DNA of 64,000 nt from NCBI RefSeq assembly GCF_000633415.1, contig NZ_AYMV01000003.1, forward strand, positions 25,781 to 89,780. Direction: 5' to 3'. The notes beneath the pieces were generated by a model. It did not search any database and had not been told where the DNA came from. It saw only the letters and a program-made list of their open reading frames with translations. This document shows positions 18,601-26,743 of the stretch, in pieces. The DNA comes from Leucobacter sp. PH1c (GTDB taxonomy: Bacteria > Actinomycetota > Actinomycetes > Actinomycetales > Microbacteriaceae). The translations under genes and the position numbers were made by a program. How positions within the stretch are numbered: the first letter of the stretch is position 1; each line of letters starts with the position of its first letter.

Positions 18601-18662
18601 CGAATTCCGAAGAGAATTCACCTTTTTCCTACTGATTACGAATATACTGCACAATTAGTAGG
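18601..18662. promoter_or_regulatory. Divergent lrp-ald control region
   Basis: This is the most A+T-rich stretch in the region. TATACT at 18643-18648 is a good -10 for ald, giving a leader of about 100 nt. CCTACT at 18628-18633 and AGTAGG at 18657-18662 form an inverted repeat flanking it, and GAATTC occurs twice as a dyad (18602-18607, 18614-18619). Lrp-type proteins bind such A+T-rich dyads. No good -35 is seen, fitting an activated promoter. Confidence 0.55.
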
Positions 18663-18753
18663 TTCCACCGCATCGTACGACGTGCACCCATGTCCGAGCT
18701 GAGGGGGAACTCGACTTCACCCACCACATCCGCTGATTTCTTTGGAGCATGTC

Positions 18754-19881
18754 ATGCGCGTCGGTATTCCCACCGAGATCAAGAACAACGAAAACCGAGT
18801 CGCCATCACGCAGGCTGGCGTCTTCGAGCTGACCCGTCGCGGCCACGAGGTGCTCGTGCAGGCTGGCGCCGGCATTGGCTCGGCCATCACCGATGCGGAG
18901 TACGCCGCAGCCGGTGCCAAGATCGTCGAGGGCGCGGACCAGGTCTGGGCCGAGTCCGACATGATCCTCAAGGTCAAGGAGCCCATCGCGGCTGAGTACG
19001 ACAAGATGCGCAAGGGTCAGGTGCTCTTCACCTACCTGCACCTCGCAGCTGACCGTACCCTCACCGATGCAGTGCTCAACTCGGGCACCACGGCCATCGC
19101 GTACGAGACGGTGCAGCTCGCGAACCGCGCGCTCCCCCTCCTCGCACCGATGTCCGAGGTTGCCGGTCGCCTGTCCGTGCAGGTCGGCGCGTACTCGCTC
19201 ATGAAGGCTGCGGGCGGCCGCGGCGTCCTCCTGGGCGGCGTCACCGCGACCCGTCGCGGCAAGGTCGTCGTCATCGGCGGCGGCGCCGCCGGCGAGCAGG
19301 CTGCGCGCATCGCGTTCGGCATGGGCGCAGAGGTGACCGTGATCGACATCGCGATCCCCCGCCTGAAGCAGCTCGAGGACGAGTTCAACGGTCGCATCCA
19401 GACCCGCACCTCGAACGCTCACAACATCACCGAGGCGCTGAAGGACGCCGATCTCGTCATCGGCTCGGTCCTCATCCCCGGCGAGAAGGCCCCCAAGCTC
19501 GTCACCGACGAGATGGTCGCGCAGATGAAGCCGGGCTCGGTGCTCGTCGACATCGCGATCGACCAGGGCGGCTGCTTCGAGAACTCGCGTCCCACCACGC
19601 ACGACGATCCCACCTTCGCGGTGCACAACTCGATCTACTACTGCGTGGCGAACATGCCGGGCGCGGTCCCCGAGACCTCGACCGCTGCGCTCACGAACGC
19701 CACCCTCCCCTACGTCGTCGCACTCGCCGACAAGGGCTGGGTCAAGGCACTGGGCGACGACGCTGCGCTGGCCAAGGGCCTCAACGCGCACGACGGCGTG
19801 GTCACCTTCAAGGGTGTCGCTGACGCGTTCGACGGCCTGGCGTTCTCGTCGGTCGAGGACGTGCTCGCAGCCAACGCGTAA
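18754..19881 (+). CDS. ald: Alanine dehydrogenase
   Basis: 375 residues from ATG at 18754, preceded by GGAG at 18744-18747. Key residues fall where expected: Lys75 in LKVKEP for pyruvate binding, catalytic His96 in FTYLHLAAD, the NAD loop IGGGAAGEQAA (174-184) with Asp198 binding the adenine ribose, and Asp270 in IAIDQGG. It interconverts L-alanine and pyruvate plus ammonia with NAD+. Its wobble use is slightly less extreme than its neighbours (more CGT, GGT and GCT), as expected of a highly expressed gene. Likely regulated by the divergent Lrp protein. Confidence 0.97.
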   Translation: MRVGIPTEIKNNENRVAITQAGVFELTRRGHEVLVQAGAGIGSAITDAEYAAAGAKIVEGADQVWAESDMILKVKEPIAAEYDKMRKGQVLFTYLHLAADRTLTDAVLNSGTTAIAYETVQLANRALPLLAPMSEVAGRLSVQVGAYSLMKAAGGRGVLLGGVTATRRGKVVVIGGGAAGEQAARIAFGMGAEVTVIDIAIPRLKQLEDEFNGRIQTRTSNAHNITEALKDADLVIGSVLIPGEKAPKLVTDEMVAQMKPGSVLVDIAIDQGGCFENSRPTTHDDPTFAVHNSIYYCVANMPGAVPETSTAALTNATLPYVVALADKGWVKALGDDAALAKGLNAHDGVVTFKGVADAFDGLAFSSVEDVLAANA

Positions 19882-19904
19882 GCACAGGGCGTACTCTGGA
19901 TCCC

Positions 19905-20363
19905 ATGGATCTGAAGTTCACTTTCGGAGGGGCGTCACCGGATCAGCATGATCACGGTGGCGCCCCTTCGGGCGTCTCCCCCCTCCCGCTGTCCGCGAAG
20001 CCCGTGTCGCTCGGCCCGACGAGCACCGTGCTCGATGTCGTGCTGCGCCGCGCCGACGGTGAGCTCATCGCCGAGGCGCTCTCGGGCGACGGCGTCACCT
20101 ACGGCCGGTCCCCCGTCACGGACGCGCCCGCCGAGGAGGACGCCGCATTCGCCCGCGCACTGCGCTCGGCCCTCTCCCGCGTGATCGCGGAGCTCGACAG
20201 CCCGCTCTCCGAGTCCGTGACGGCCCTCGTGCTGGATCTCGGCGACGACAACGCGGCGGCGCTCGCCGCGCTCGGCCTCGACGCCGCAGCGCCCGTCGTC
20301 GACGCAGCCCTGCAGCGTCGCGCGGGAATCGCGATGGGCACCCCCGTCCGCCTCGGCGCGTAG
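19905..20363 (+). CDS. Small protein of unknown function downstream of ald
   Basis: 152 residues, not recognised. The N-terminus MDLKFTFGGASPDQHDHGGA is polar with two His residues. The rest is an Ala/Leu/Asp-rich alpha/beta-like sequence (TSTVLDVVLRRADGELIAEA; SVTALVLDLGDDNAAALAAL). There is no signal peptide or membrane segment. A TACTCT hexamer (19892-19897) sits 7 nt before the ATG, so it likely has its own leaderless promoter 23 nt after ald. The coding frame is supported by GC-rich third positions. It is acidic and probably cytosolic. Confidence 0.65.
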   Translation: MDLKFTFGGASPDQHDHGGAPSGVSPLPLSAKPVSLGPTSTVLDVVLRRADGELIAEALSGDGVTYGRSPVTDAPAEEDAAFARALRSALSRVIAELDSPLSESVTALVLDLGDDNAAALAALGLDAAAPVVDAALQRRAGIAMGTPVRLGA

Positions 20364-20427
20364 CCGCGCGAGCTCCCGGGCCGGCGTCGCGCACCGCGAG
20401 CCGCGCCCGGGGCTCTAGCATGGGCTC

Positions 20428-22014
20428 GTGTCCCTCAGCCTGCGCAAGCTCCTCCTGAATCCGTCCCTCCACCTCCGACTCGTCGTGGGCGGCGCCGAGG
20501 GCACCCCGGATGACGAGGCGCTCGACCGGGACTTCGAGTGGCTCCACGCCACCGACATGATCGACCCCACGCCGTTCCTCGGGCCGGCTGAGGTGATCCT
20601 CACGCTCGGCTGGCAGTTCCCCGTGACCGAGGCCGCCGATCCCGCCGTCGACGAGGTGCGCGTCGCGCCGGCGCGGCTCGCCAGGATCTACGACGACTAC
20701 GCCGCGCTCGTCGCCGCGCACGGCGTGATCGGCATCGGCTTCGCGAGCGATGTGCTCCACCGCGGGGTGCCGCAGCCGCTCGCCCAGGCATGCCGACGGC
20801 ACGGGCTCATCCTCTTCGAGATCCCCTATGAGATCTCGTTCATGGACCTCCTGCAGGAGGCGGCCCGCGTGCTCAAGCGCGACCAGACCGAGCGCTACGG
20901 CCGGTCGCTGCGCGCTCAGAAGGCCATCGCGAACGCGGCAACGCGGCGGGACGGGCTGAACGCCACGCTGCGCGAGACGGCGCGGCAGCTCGGCTGCGGC
21001 GTCGCGCTCTACGATCCGCTCGGCCATCCGGTCACAGTGATCGATCCGCCCGAGGGCCGCCGCGTCCCCGAGCAGCAGCTCACGGCGACGGTGCAGGAGA
21101 CCCTCGCGAGCGGCCAGCGATTCCGCTCCGTGCAGGCCACGCCGGATGTCGAGGCGGTGCTCCAGCTGCTCGGGGAACCCGGCGAACCGAGCGGCATGCT
21201 CGTGCTCACCCTCAGCCAGGCCTTCGACGACGTCTCGCGCAACGTGCTCTCGAGCGTGCTCGCGCTGGTGAGCGTCTCCCTCGAGCAGAACCAGGCTCTC
21301 GAGGCGCTGCACGGCACCCTCCGCGAAGCGCTCCTGCAACTGCTCCTCTCCGGCAACGTCGCCGTGACCTCGCACATCGTCGAGAGCGTGTGGCGGCCCC
21401 TTCCCCGGCTCCCCCTCGTGACGCTCGTCGGGCTGCCCCGCCAGTACGACGCCGCGCGCGTGCTCCCGGCCCTCGAAACGCTGCAGGCGCAGGAGGACCT
21501 CCGCATCTTCTTCGCGCGCTATCGGAGCGACATCGCGGTGCTCGTGAGCGAGCCCGACGCGGAGCGCGTGATCGCGCACCTGCGCTCCTTCTCCCTGACG
21601 CTCGGCCGCTCCCGCTGCGAGCGCTGGGAGGGCCTGGGCCTGGCCCTCGAGGAGGCACAGAAGGCCGCCGAGTTCGGGCTGCGCCGCGACGCCGACGAAG
21701 TGACCGCGTTTCCGGACATCTGGCGGGCGGGCGTCTCGGACCTGATCGATTCCTCGGACGCAGCGCACGTCGCGCGTCGCCTGCTCAGCCCGCTCACGGA
21801 GCACGACGCGGCCCAGGGCACCGAGCTGCTGCGCACCCTGAGCGTCTGGCTCAGCCATCACGGACGCCCACTCCCCGCCTCGCGCGAGCTCGCCGTCCAC
21901 CGGCACACGCTGGCCCATCGACTGCAGCAGATCTCGCAGCTCACGGGCGCCGATCTCGAGGACTTCCAGCTGCGCGCCGAGTTCGCGCTCGCCCTGCGCT
22001 ACCACCAGTCCTAG
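20428..22014 (+). CDS. PucR-family transcriptional regulator
   Basis: 528 residues from GTG at 20428, which is preceded by TAGCAT (20416-20421) and 6 nt, a leaderless arrangement. The N-terminal PucR domain spans about 1-150 (ATDMIDPTPFLGPAEVILTL; GIGFASDVLHRGVPQPLAQA). A GGDEF-like CdaR region occupies the middle. The C-terminal HTH_30 lies around 470-525 (VWLSHHGRPLPASRELAVHR; HTLAHRLQQISQLTGADLED). Such proteins activate purine, amine or amino acid catabolic operons in response to nitrogen compounds. It is followed 177 nt later by a permease operon on the same strand, its likely target. Confidence 0.9.
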   Translation: MSLSLRKLLLNPSLHLRLVVGGAEGTPDDEALDRDFEWLHATDMIDPTPFLGPAEVILTLGWQFPVTEAADPAVDEVRVAPARLARIYDDYAALVAAHGVIGIGFASDVLHRGVPQPLAQACRRHGLILFEIPYEISFMDLLQEAARVLKRDQTERYGRSLRAQKAIANAATRRDGLNATLRETARQLGCGVALYDPLGHPVTVIDPPEGRRVPEQQLTATVQETLASGQRFRSVQATPDVEAVLQLLGEPGEPSGMLVLTLSQAFDDVSRNVLSSVLALVSVSLEQNQALEALHGTLREALLQLLLSGNVAVTSHIVESVWRPLPRLPLVTLVGLPRQYDAARVLPALETLQAQEDLRIFFARYRSDIAVLVSEPDAERVIAHLRSFSLTLGRSRCERWEGLGLALEEAQKAAEFGLRRDADEVTAFPDIWRAGVSDLIDSSDAAHVARRLLSPLTEHDAAQGTELLRTLSVWLSHHGRPLPASRELAVHRHTLAHRLQQISQLTGADLEDFQLRAEFALALRYHQS

Positions 22015-22042
22015 CAAAACGGCCAAGTCCGCCCGGTTTTCT

Positions 22043-22090
22043 CGACTGATTGTCGCAAGCGGTTCCGCACTCGGCATCGACAGAACGTCG
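22043..22090 (+). promoter_or_regulatory. Paired CGAC-N5-GTCG dyads before the permease operon
   Basis: CGAC-N5-GTCG occurs at 22043-22055 and again at 22078-22090, with centres 35 bp apart; the second is extended by one matching base on each side. They lie in the 177-nt gap between the PucR gene and the permease. Two similarly spaced dyads suggest an operator for a dimeric regulator, plausibly the adjacent PucR protein. No clear -10 is visible beyond them. Confidence 0.45.
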
Positions 22091-22191
22091 ACCGCACGCC
22101 TGAATTTCGGCGTTTCGTCGGGTGCACGTGGCGGCTGCGCGCTCCATGCTGGTGAGTGGTCCATCTGCGACCGCACGCAAAGGAGCGATGT

Positions 22192-23595
22192 ATGACGAAA
22201 CTCAAGAGGAGCCTCGGCTTCGGCGCCGCCTACGCGGCCTCGACCGGACTCGTGGTCTCCGGCACCGCGATGGTGTCGCTCGGAAACGGCTTCGGCACGG
22301 GCGGCCTCGCCTTCGCCATCCCCGCGTTCATCGGGCTCATCATCATCACGATGGTCGCGATCTCGTACGGCGAGCTCGCCGCGATGCTGCCCGGCGGCGG
22401 CATGGTCGGCGAGTACACGCTGCCCGCGCTCGGGCGCCTCCCCGCGATCCTCGCCGTCCTCGGCGGCTATCTCGTGCTCGTCTCCGCCGACGGCGGCACG
22501 CAGCTCATGGTCGCGGGAGACTCGTTCGAGGGGCTCACGGGCTTCCCCGCGCCGGCGTTCTCGTTCCTGCTGCTCGGGATCCTGCTGACGCTCAACATCT
22601 CCGGCGTCGACATCTTCGCCCGGGTGCAGATCCCCGTCGTCTTCGGCATGATGGGCATCCTCGCCGTCATGGGTCTCGCCGGCGTGTTCGGCTTCACCGC
22701 GCAGACTCCGGTCGACAACCCGCTCCTCAACACCGACTGGGGCACGCTCGCATCCATGGGCGCCGTGGCGATCTGGCTCTACATCGGCATGGAGTTCGTC
22801 GCCCCGCTCGCCGAGGAGGTGCGGAAGCCCTGGAAGACGATCCCGACGGCGATGATCGTCGGCGTCACCACGATCTTCCTCGTGGACGTGCTCTTCGGCT
22901 GGGGCGCCACGCGCTTCGCCGATCTCTCGGAGATGGCGAGCTCCTCGATCCCCCACGTCGTCGGCGCCACCGCGATCTTCGGCGCGACGGGCGGGCTCAT
23001 CATGACGGTCGTCACGATCCTCGCTTCCTTCTCCACGGGCAACTCGTACCTGGCCGCCATTCCCCGCATGCTCTACGGCCTCGCGAACGAGGGGCTGCTG
23101 CCGAAGTGGCTCGCGAAGGTCAGCCGCCGCACGCGGGTGCCCTGGGCCGGGATGATCGTCACCGCCGCATGCATGGCCTCGGTGCTGCTGTACTCCAGCT
23201 TCGCGCAGGGCGGCATCGAGCTCATCCTGAACCTCATCAGCATCGCCTGCACCACGTGGCTCTTCAGCTACATCATCGCCCAGGTGGACGTGATCGTGCT
23301 GCGTCGCCGCTACCCCAATGCGCGCCGCCCGTTCAAGACGCCGTTCTACCCCGTGCCTCAGGTGCTCGGGATCGCCTCCTGCGTCTACCTGATCGTGTTC
23401 ATCGTGCCCGAGATGTCGCAGCGCATCGTCATCTGGTCGAGCGCGGCCGTGATCCTCGGCGCGATCGCGCTCTTCGCCGTGATCTGGCTGAAGCGCAACC
23501 GCCTGCCGCTCTTCACGCCCACCGACCTCACGCACACGCAGAACAACATCGTGGTCCGCTCCGAGAGCCTCGAGGACGACGAGGTCGCGCGATGA
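22192..23595 (+). CDS. APC-family amino acid/amine permease
   Basis: 467 residues from ATG at 22192, with AAGGAG at 22180-22185. About 12 membrane segments are seen. Helix 1 region VVSGTAMVSLGNGFGTGGLA replaces the usual GxGIGxGIF motif. The helix 6 region MEFVAPLAEEVRKPWKTIPT is the conserved APC loop. The C-terminal tail is short (VRSESLEDDEVAR). The substrate is unknown; the PucR neighbour and the alcohol dehydrogenase point to an amine or amino alcohol, which is inference. The stop overlaps the next start (ATGA). Confidence 0.87.
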   Translation: MTKLKRSLGFGAAYAASTGLVVSGTAMVSLGNGFGTGGLAFAIPAFIGLIIITMVAISYGELAAMLPGGGMVGEYTLPALGRLPAILAVLGGYLVLVSADGGTQLMVAGDSFEGLTGFPAPAFSFLLLGILLTLNISGVDIFARVQIPVVFGMMGILAVMGLAGVFGFTAQTPVDNPLLNTDWGTLASMGAVAIWLYIGMEFVAPLAEEVRKPWKTIPTAMIVGVTTIFLVDVLFGWGATRFADLSEMASSSIPHVVGATAIFGATGGLIMTVVTILASFSTGNSYLAAIPRMLYGLANEGLLPKWLAKVSRRTRVPWAGMIVTAACMASVLLYSSFAQGGIELILNLISIACTTWLFSYIIAQVDVIVLRRRYPNARRPFKTPFYPVPQVLGIASCVYLIVFIVPEMSQRIVIWSSAAVILGAIALFAVIWLKRNRLPLFTPTDLTHTQNNIVVRSESLEDDEVAR

Positions 23596-24218
23596 GCGCC
23601 TCGGCTCCGCGCTTCGGCGGCCCGATCCCGGGCACCGGCCCCGCCGGAACCCGGGGACGCGGATCCCGCCCCCGCAGGCACCCGCTCGCCGGGCACGGCC
23701 CGATCGTGGATCGCGCTCGCGCGGCGCTGGCACGCACCGCGGCCGAGTTCGGCGAGGTCGTCCGCCGGGAGCAGACCTCCGTGACCGCGCGCACGAGCGA
23801 CGGGATCGAGGTGACGCTCAGCTACGACGGCGGCAACTTCATCTTCTCCCGCGTGTACAACCTCACCGTGGAGATCGCGCTGCCGGAGGCCTCCGATGTG
23901 CCCACCGGGCTCACCCTCTCGCACCGCGAGCGCAGCGGCCCCCGCTTCGTACGGAGCGGATCCCGCAGCTCGGCGGATCCGCGCCTCGACGCGCTGCACG
24001 CGGCCGTCGGTGCGCAGTTGCGCGCCGTCGACCTCGTCTCAGCCCGGGTCTCCGGGCCTCGCGCGACGCGGACGCTGACGCTCACCCCGCTGGGCGGCTC
24101 CTACGTGTGGGTGCTGATCCCGCCCGTGTTCAAGGCGACCGCGTTCCCCGCAGGCGAGCCCGAACGCCTCCTCGAGATCGCGCGCACCCTGCGCGACTGG
24201 TCCCCTGTCTCCGCCTGA
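23592..24218 (+). CDS. Unknown protein co-translated with the APC permease
   Basis: 208 residues; the ATG overlaps the permease stop (ATGA). The N-terminal 35 residues are Pro/Gly/Arg-rich and likely disordered (GTGPAGTRGRGSRPRRHPLA). A compact domain follows with SYDGGNFIFSRVYNLTVEIA, PTGLTLSHRERSGPRFVRSG and GSYVWVLIPPVFKATAFPAG. There is no signal peptide or transmembrane helix. I do not firmly recognise the family; small uncharacterised proteins such as DUF3156 occur beside APC permeases, and this could be one. The tight coupling suggests a role with the transporter or its substrate. Confidence 0.7.
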   Translation: MSASAPRFGGPIPGTGPAGTRGRGSRPRRHPLAGHGPIVDRARAALARTAAEFGEVVRREQTSVTARTSDGIEVTLSYDGGNFIFSRVYNLTVEIALPEASDVPTGLTLSHRERSGPRFVRSGSRSSADPRLDALHAAVGAQLRAVDLVSARVSGPRATRTLTLTPLGGSYVWVLIPPVFKATAFPAGEPERLLEIARTLRDWSPVSA

Positions 24219-24246
24219 TTCCGTGCCCGTGAAAGGACTCTCCCCC

Positions 24247-25368
24247 ATGATTACTCTGAACGCCGCCGTCTTCGTCGGCCCGCAGCAGCCCCTCGAGCTC
24301 CGGGAGCTCACCATCTCGAGCGAGCCCGGCGCGCAGGAGGTGCTCGTGCGACTCGCTGCCTCCGGTGTCTGCCACAGCGATCTGCACGCGCTCGACGGCG
24401 ACTGGGAGACGCCCGCTCCCCTCGTGCTCGGCCACGAGGGTGCCGGCGTGGTCGTCGCTGTCGGCTCCGAGGTGAGCGAGCTGGAGGCGGGCGACCACGT
24501 GATCCTCTCGTGGACTCCGTCGTGCCAGAAGTGCGAGTTCTGCGTTTCCGGACGCCCCGTGCTCTGCCAGCTCGCGAACGAGACCGCCTACCAGCACGTC
24601 TTCTTCGACGGGAAGCCGCGTCTGCGCGATGGCGACGAGGACGTGCGCAGCTTCCTCGCGGTCGGCTCGTTCGGCGAGTACGCGATGGTGCCCGCGTCCG
24701 CAGCGATCCGGATCCGCAAGGATGCCCCGCTCGCGCAGGCGGCGCTCGTGGGGTGCGCCGTGACAACCGGGATCGGGGCCGTGACGAACACGGCGGGCGT
24801 CGAGCCCGGGAGCACGGTGCTCGTCGTCGGGTGCGGCGGCGTGGGCCTGAACGTGGTGCAGGGCGCGCGCCTCGCCGGGGCGAAGCAGATCATCGTCGCC
24901 GACGTGAGCGCGGAGAAGCTCGAGCTCGGCCGCACCTTCGGTGCGACGCACGTGATCAACAGCCGGGAGGTCGATCTCGTGACCGCGGTGCACGAGCTCA
25001 CCGACGGCCGGGGCGTGGACTACGCCTTCGAGGCGATCGGCCTGCCGTTCACGATCGAGGCCTGCTACGAGGCGGTTCGGCGCGGCGGCACCGCCGTCGT
25101 GGTCGGCCAGGTGGCCGACGGCGTGAAGATCTCGATCGACCCGTTCGTGATGAGCGATCAGGAGAAGCGCCTCATCGGCTCGAACTACGGTTCGAGCCGG
25201 CAGTCGATCGACTTCCCGAAGATCATCGACCTGTACATGGAGGGGCTCGTCGATCTCGACTCGATGGTCACGGATCGAATCCCGCTCAGCGGTGTGAACG
25301 AGGCGTTCGCTGAGATGCGCAAGGGGCGGGGCATCCGCACCGTGATCGAGTACGGCCTGGACGACTAG
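24247..25368 (+). CDS. Zinc-dependent alcohol dehydrogenase (class III-like MDR)
   Basis: 373 residues from ATG at 24247, preceded by AAAGGA. Catalytic zinc ligands are Cys42 (GVCHSD) and His63-Glu64 (LGHEGAGVV). Structural zinc cysteines are Cys93, Cys96, Cys99 and Cys107 (CQKCEFCVSGRPVLC). The Rossmann motif is VVGCGGVGLNVVQGA and the C-terminal part reads GSNYGSSRQSIDFPKIIDLY. It oxidises an alcohol to an aldehyde, or the reverse, with NAD(P) or a bound cofactor. It is the last gene of the PucR-permease cluster, 28 nt after the unknown gene, and is followed by a strong terminator. Confidence 0.92.
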   Translation: MITLNAAVFVGPQQPLELRELTISSEPGAQEVLVRLAASGVCHSDLHALDGDWETPAPLVLGHEGAGVVVAVGSEVSELEAGDHVILSWTPSCQKCEFCVSGRPVLCQLANETAYQHVFFDGKPRLRDGDEDVRSFLAVGSFGEYAMVPASAAIRIRKDAPLAQAALVGCAVTTGIGAVTNTAGVEPGSTVLVVGCGGVGLNVVQGARLAGAKQIIVADVSAEKLELGRTFGATHVINSREVDLVTAVHELTDGRGVDYAFEAIGLPFTIEACYEAVRRGGTAVVVGQVADGVKISIDPFVMSDQEKRLIGSNYGSSRQSIDFPKIIDLYMEGLVDLDSMVTDRIPLSGVNEAFAEMRKGRGIRTVIEYGLDD

Positions 25369-25380
25369 GCGGGCGCGCAA

Positions 25381-25415
25381 CGAGCCCCGGATCCCCGCTC
25401 GGGATCCGGGGCTCG
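25381..25415. terminator. Strong hairpin after the alcohol dehydrogenase gene
   Basis: CGAGCCCCGGATCCC (25381-25395) pairs perfectly with GGGATCCGGGGCTCG (25401-25415) around a 5-nt loop. It lies 12 nt after the alcohol dehydrogenase stop. The next 98 nt, before the end of the convergent aminotransferase gene, is a GGCTGG-rich low-complexity stretch without a gene. Confidence 0.88.
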
Positions 25416-25513
25416 CTGCGTGTCCGGGGCGTGCGCGTGTACTCGGGCTGGGCTGGCTGTCTGGCGGGCTGGGCTGGCGGGCTGGGCCGGCCCAGCGGGG
25501 GCTGGGTCGGTAC

Positions 25514-26743
25514 TCAGGCCTGGAAGCGCAGGATACGGTCGAGGGCTTCGGCGACCGCGCTCTCCCCCGCGGCGTAGGAAAGCCGCACGGCGCGGTGCCC
25601 GGCGAGCGGGTCGAAGTCGGTGCCGGGCACGACGGCGACGTCTCCGCGTTCGAGGAGCGCACGGGCGTAGGCCGAGGAGTCGGCGAAGCGTTCGAGCTGG
25701 GGGCCGAGCTCGGAGTAGTAGTAGAAGGCCCCGTCCGAGGGCGCGGCGGCGCCCCAGTTGAGCGCGGGGGCCGCGTCGAGGATGAGCGCGCGGGCGCGTG
25801 CGAAGCCCGCGACGATGGCGTCGCGCTCGGCGTAGCTCTCGGCGGAGAAGGCGGTGAGCGCGAGCTCCTGCGCCGGGGCGGGTGGCGACAGGGCGAAGTT
25901 CGACGCGAGCGCCTCGACCGGAGCGACGAGCGCCTGGGGCAGGATCGCCCAGCCGAGCCGCCAGCCGGTCATCCCCCAGTACTTCGAGAACGAGTTGATC
26001 ACGACAGCCTCGGGGTCGAGCTCGCGCAGAGTAACCCCGCGCGGGTCCGCGGCGCCGGGCTCGGGGAAGGTGATCCCGTGGTAGATCTCATCGCTGATGA
26101 TGCGCACCCCGTTCGCGACGCACCAGCCGACGAGCGCGGTGAGCGGCTCGCGTCCGAGCATGGTGCCGGTCGGGTTCGCTGGCGAGGCCAGGACGAGGCC
26201 GGCGAGCGGACCGTGCTCGGCCACCGCCGCGGCGAGCAGCTCGGGGGTCGGCTGGTAGCGGGTCTCGGGGCCCGTGGGGATCTCGATCACGTGCACGCCG
26301 AGCGCGGTGAGGATGTTGCGGTAGGCGGGGTAGCCGGGGCTCGCGAGCGCGACGCGATCGCCCGGGTCGAACGCCGCGAGGAAGACGAGCTGGAAGGCAC
26401 CCGAGGAGCCCGTGGTGACCGCGACTGTGGCGGGATCGACCTCGACGTCGTACCAGGAGCGGTAGTGCCCCGCGATGGCTTCCCGCAGCGGCGTCGTGCC
26501 GAGCGGGCCGGTGTAGCCCGCGGGCTTCAAGGTGCCGGGGGCGGGGCGGGCGCTCGGCTCGCCCGCGCAGAGCGAGACGATGTCGTGGCCGGCGGCGCGG
26601 CGGCGTGCCACCTCGTCGGTGATCTGCATGACCTCGAATGCGGGGATGTGCGAGCGCGCCGAGGCGCCGAGCTGCGGGCCGGTCGGCGCAGCGTCGAGCC
26701 GGTGCGCGGGCGGGGTCTTGAACGGGCCTCCGGAAGTGATCAT
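25514..26743 (-). CDS. Class I/II pyridoxal-phosphate aminotransferase
   Basis: 409 residues. Fold type I landmarks are SPANPTGTML (Asn190), ISDEIYHGI (Asp218, Tyr221), the Schiff-base Lys254 in NSFSKYWGMTGWRLGW, and a C-terminal Arg in HRAVRLSYAAGE. The closest family by eye is the aspartate/alanine/aromatic aminotransferase group; the substrate is not resolved. The ATG overlaps the stop of the upstream membrane protein (ATGA), so the two are co-translated, an unusual partner for an aminotransferase. Confidence 0.92.
   Translation of the reverse strand: MITSGGPFKTPPAHRLDAAPTGPQLGASARSHIPAFEVMQITDEVARRRAAGHDIVSLCAGEPSARPAPGTLKPAGYTGPLGTTPLREAIAGHYRSWYDVEVDPATVAVTTGSSGAFQLVFLAAFDPGDRVALASPGYPAYRNILTALGVHVIEIPTGPETRYQPTPELLAAAVAEHGPLAGLVLASPANPTGTMLGREPLTALVGWCVANGVRIISDEIYHGITFPEPGAADPRGVTLRELDPEAVVINSFSKYWGMTGWRLGWAILPQALVAPVEALASNFALSPPAPAQELALTAFSAESYAERDAIVAGFARARALILDAAPALNWGAAAPSDGAFYYYSELGPQLERFADSSAYARALLERGDVAVVPGTDFDPLAGHRAVRLSYAAGESAVAEALDRILRFQA

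Noticed and set aside
25416..25513. GGCTGG-rich stretch as a small gene or RNA
   Set aside because: Low-complexity sequence after a terminator, with no start signal, conserved motif or stable unique structure.
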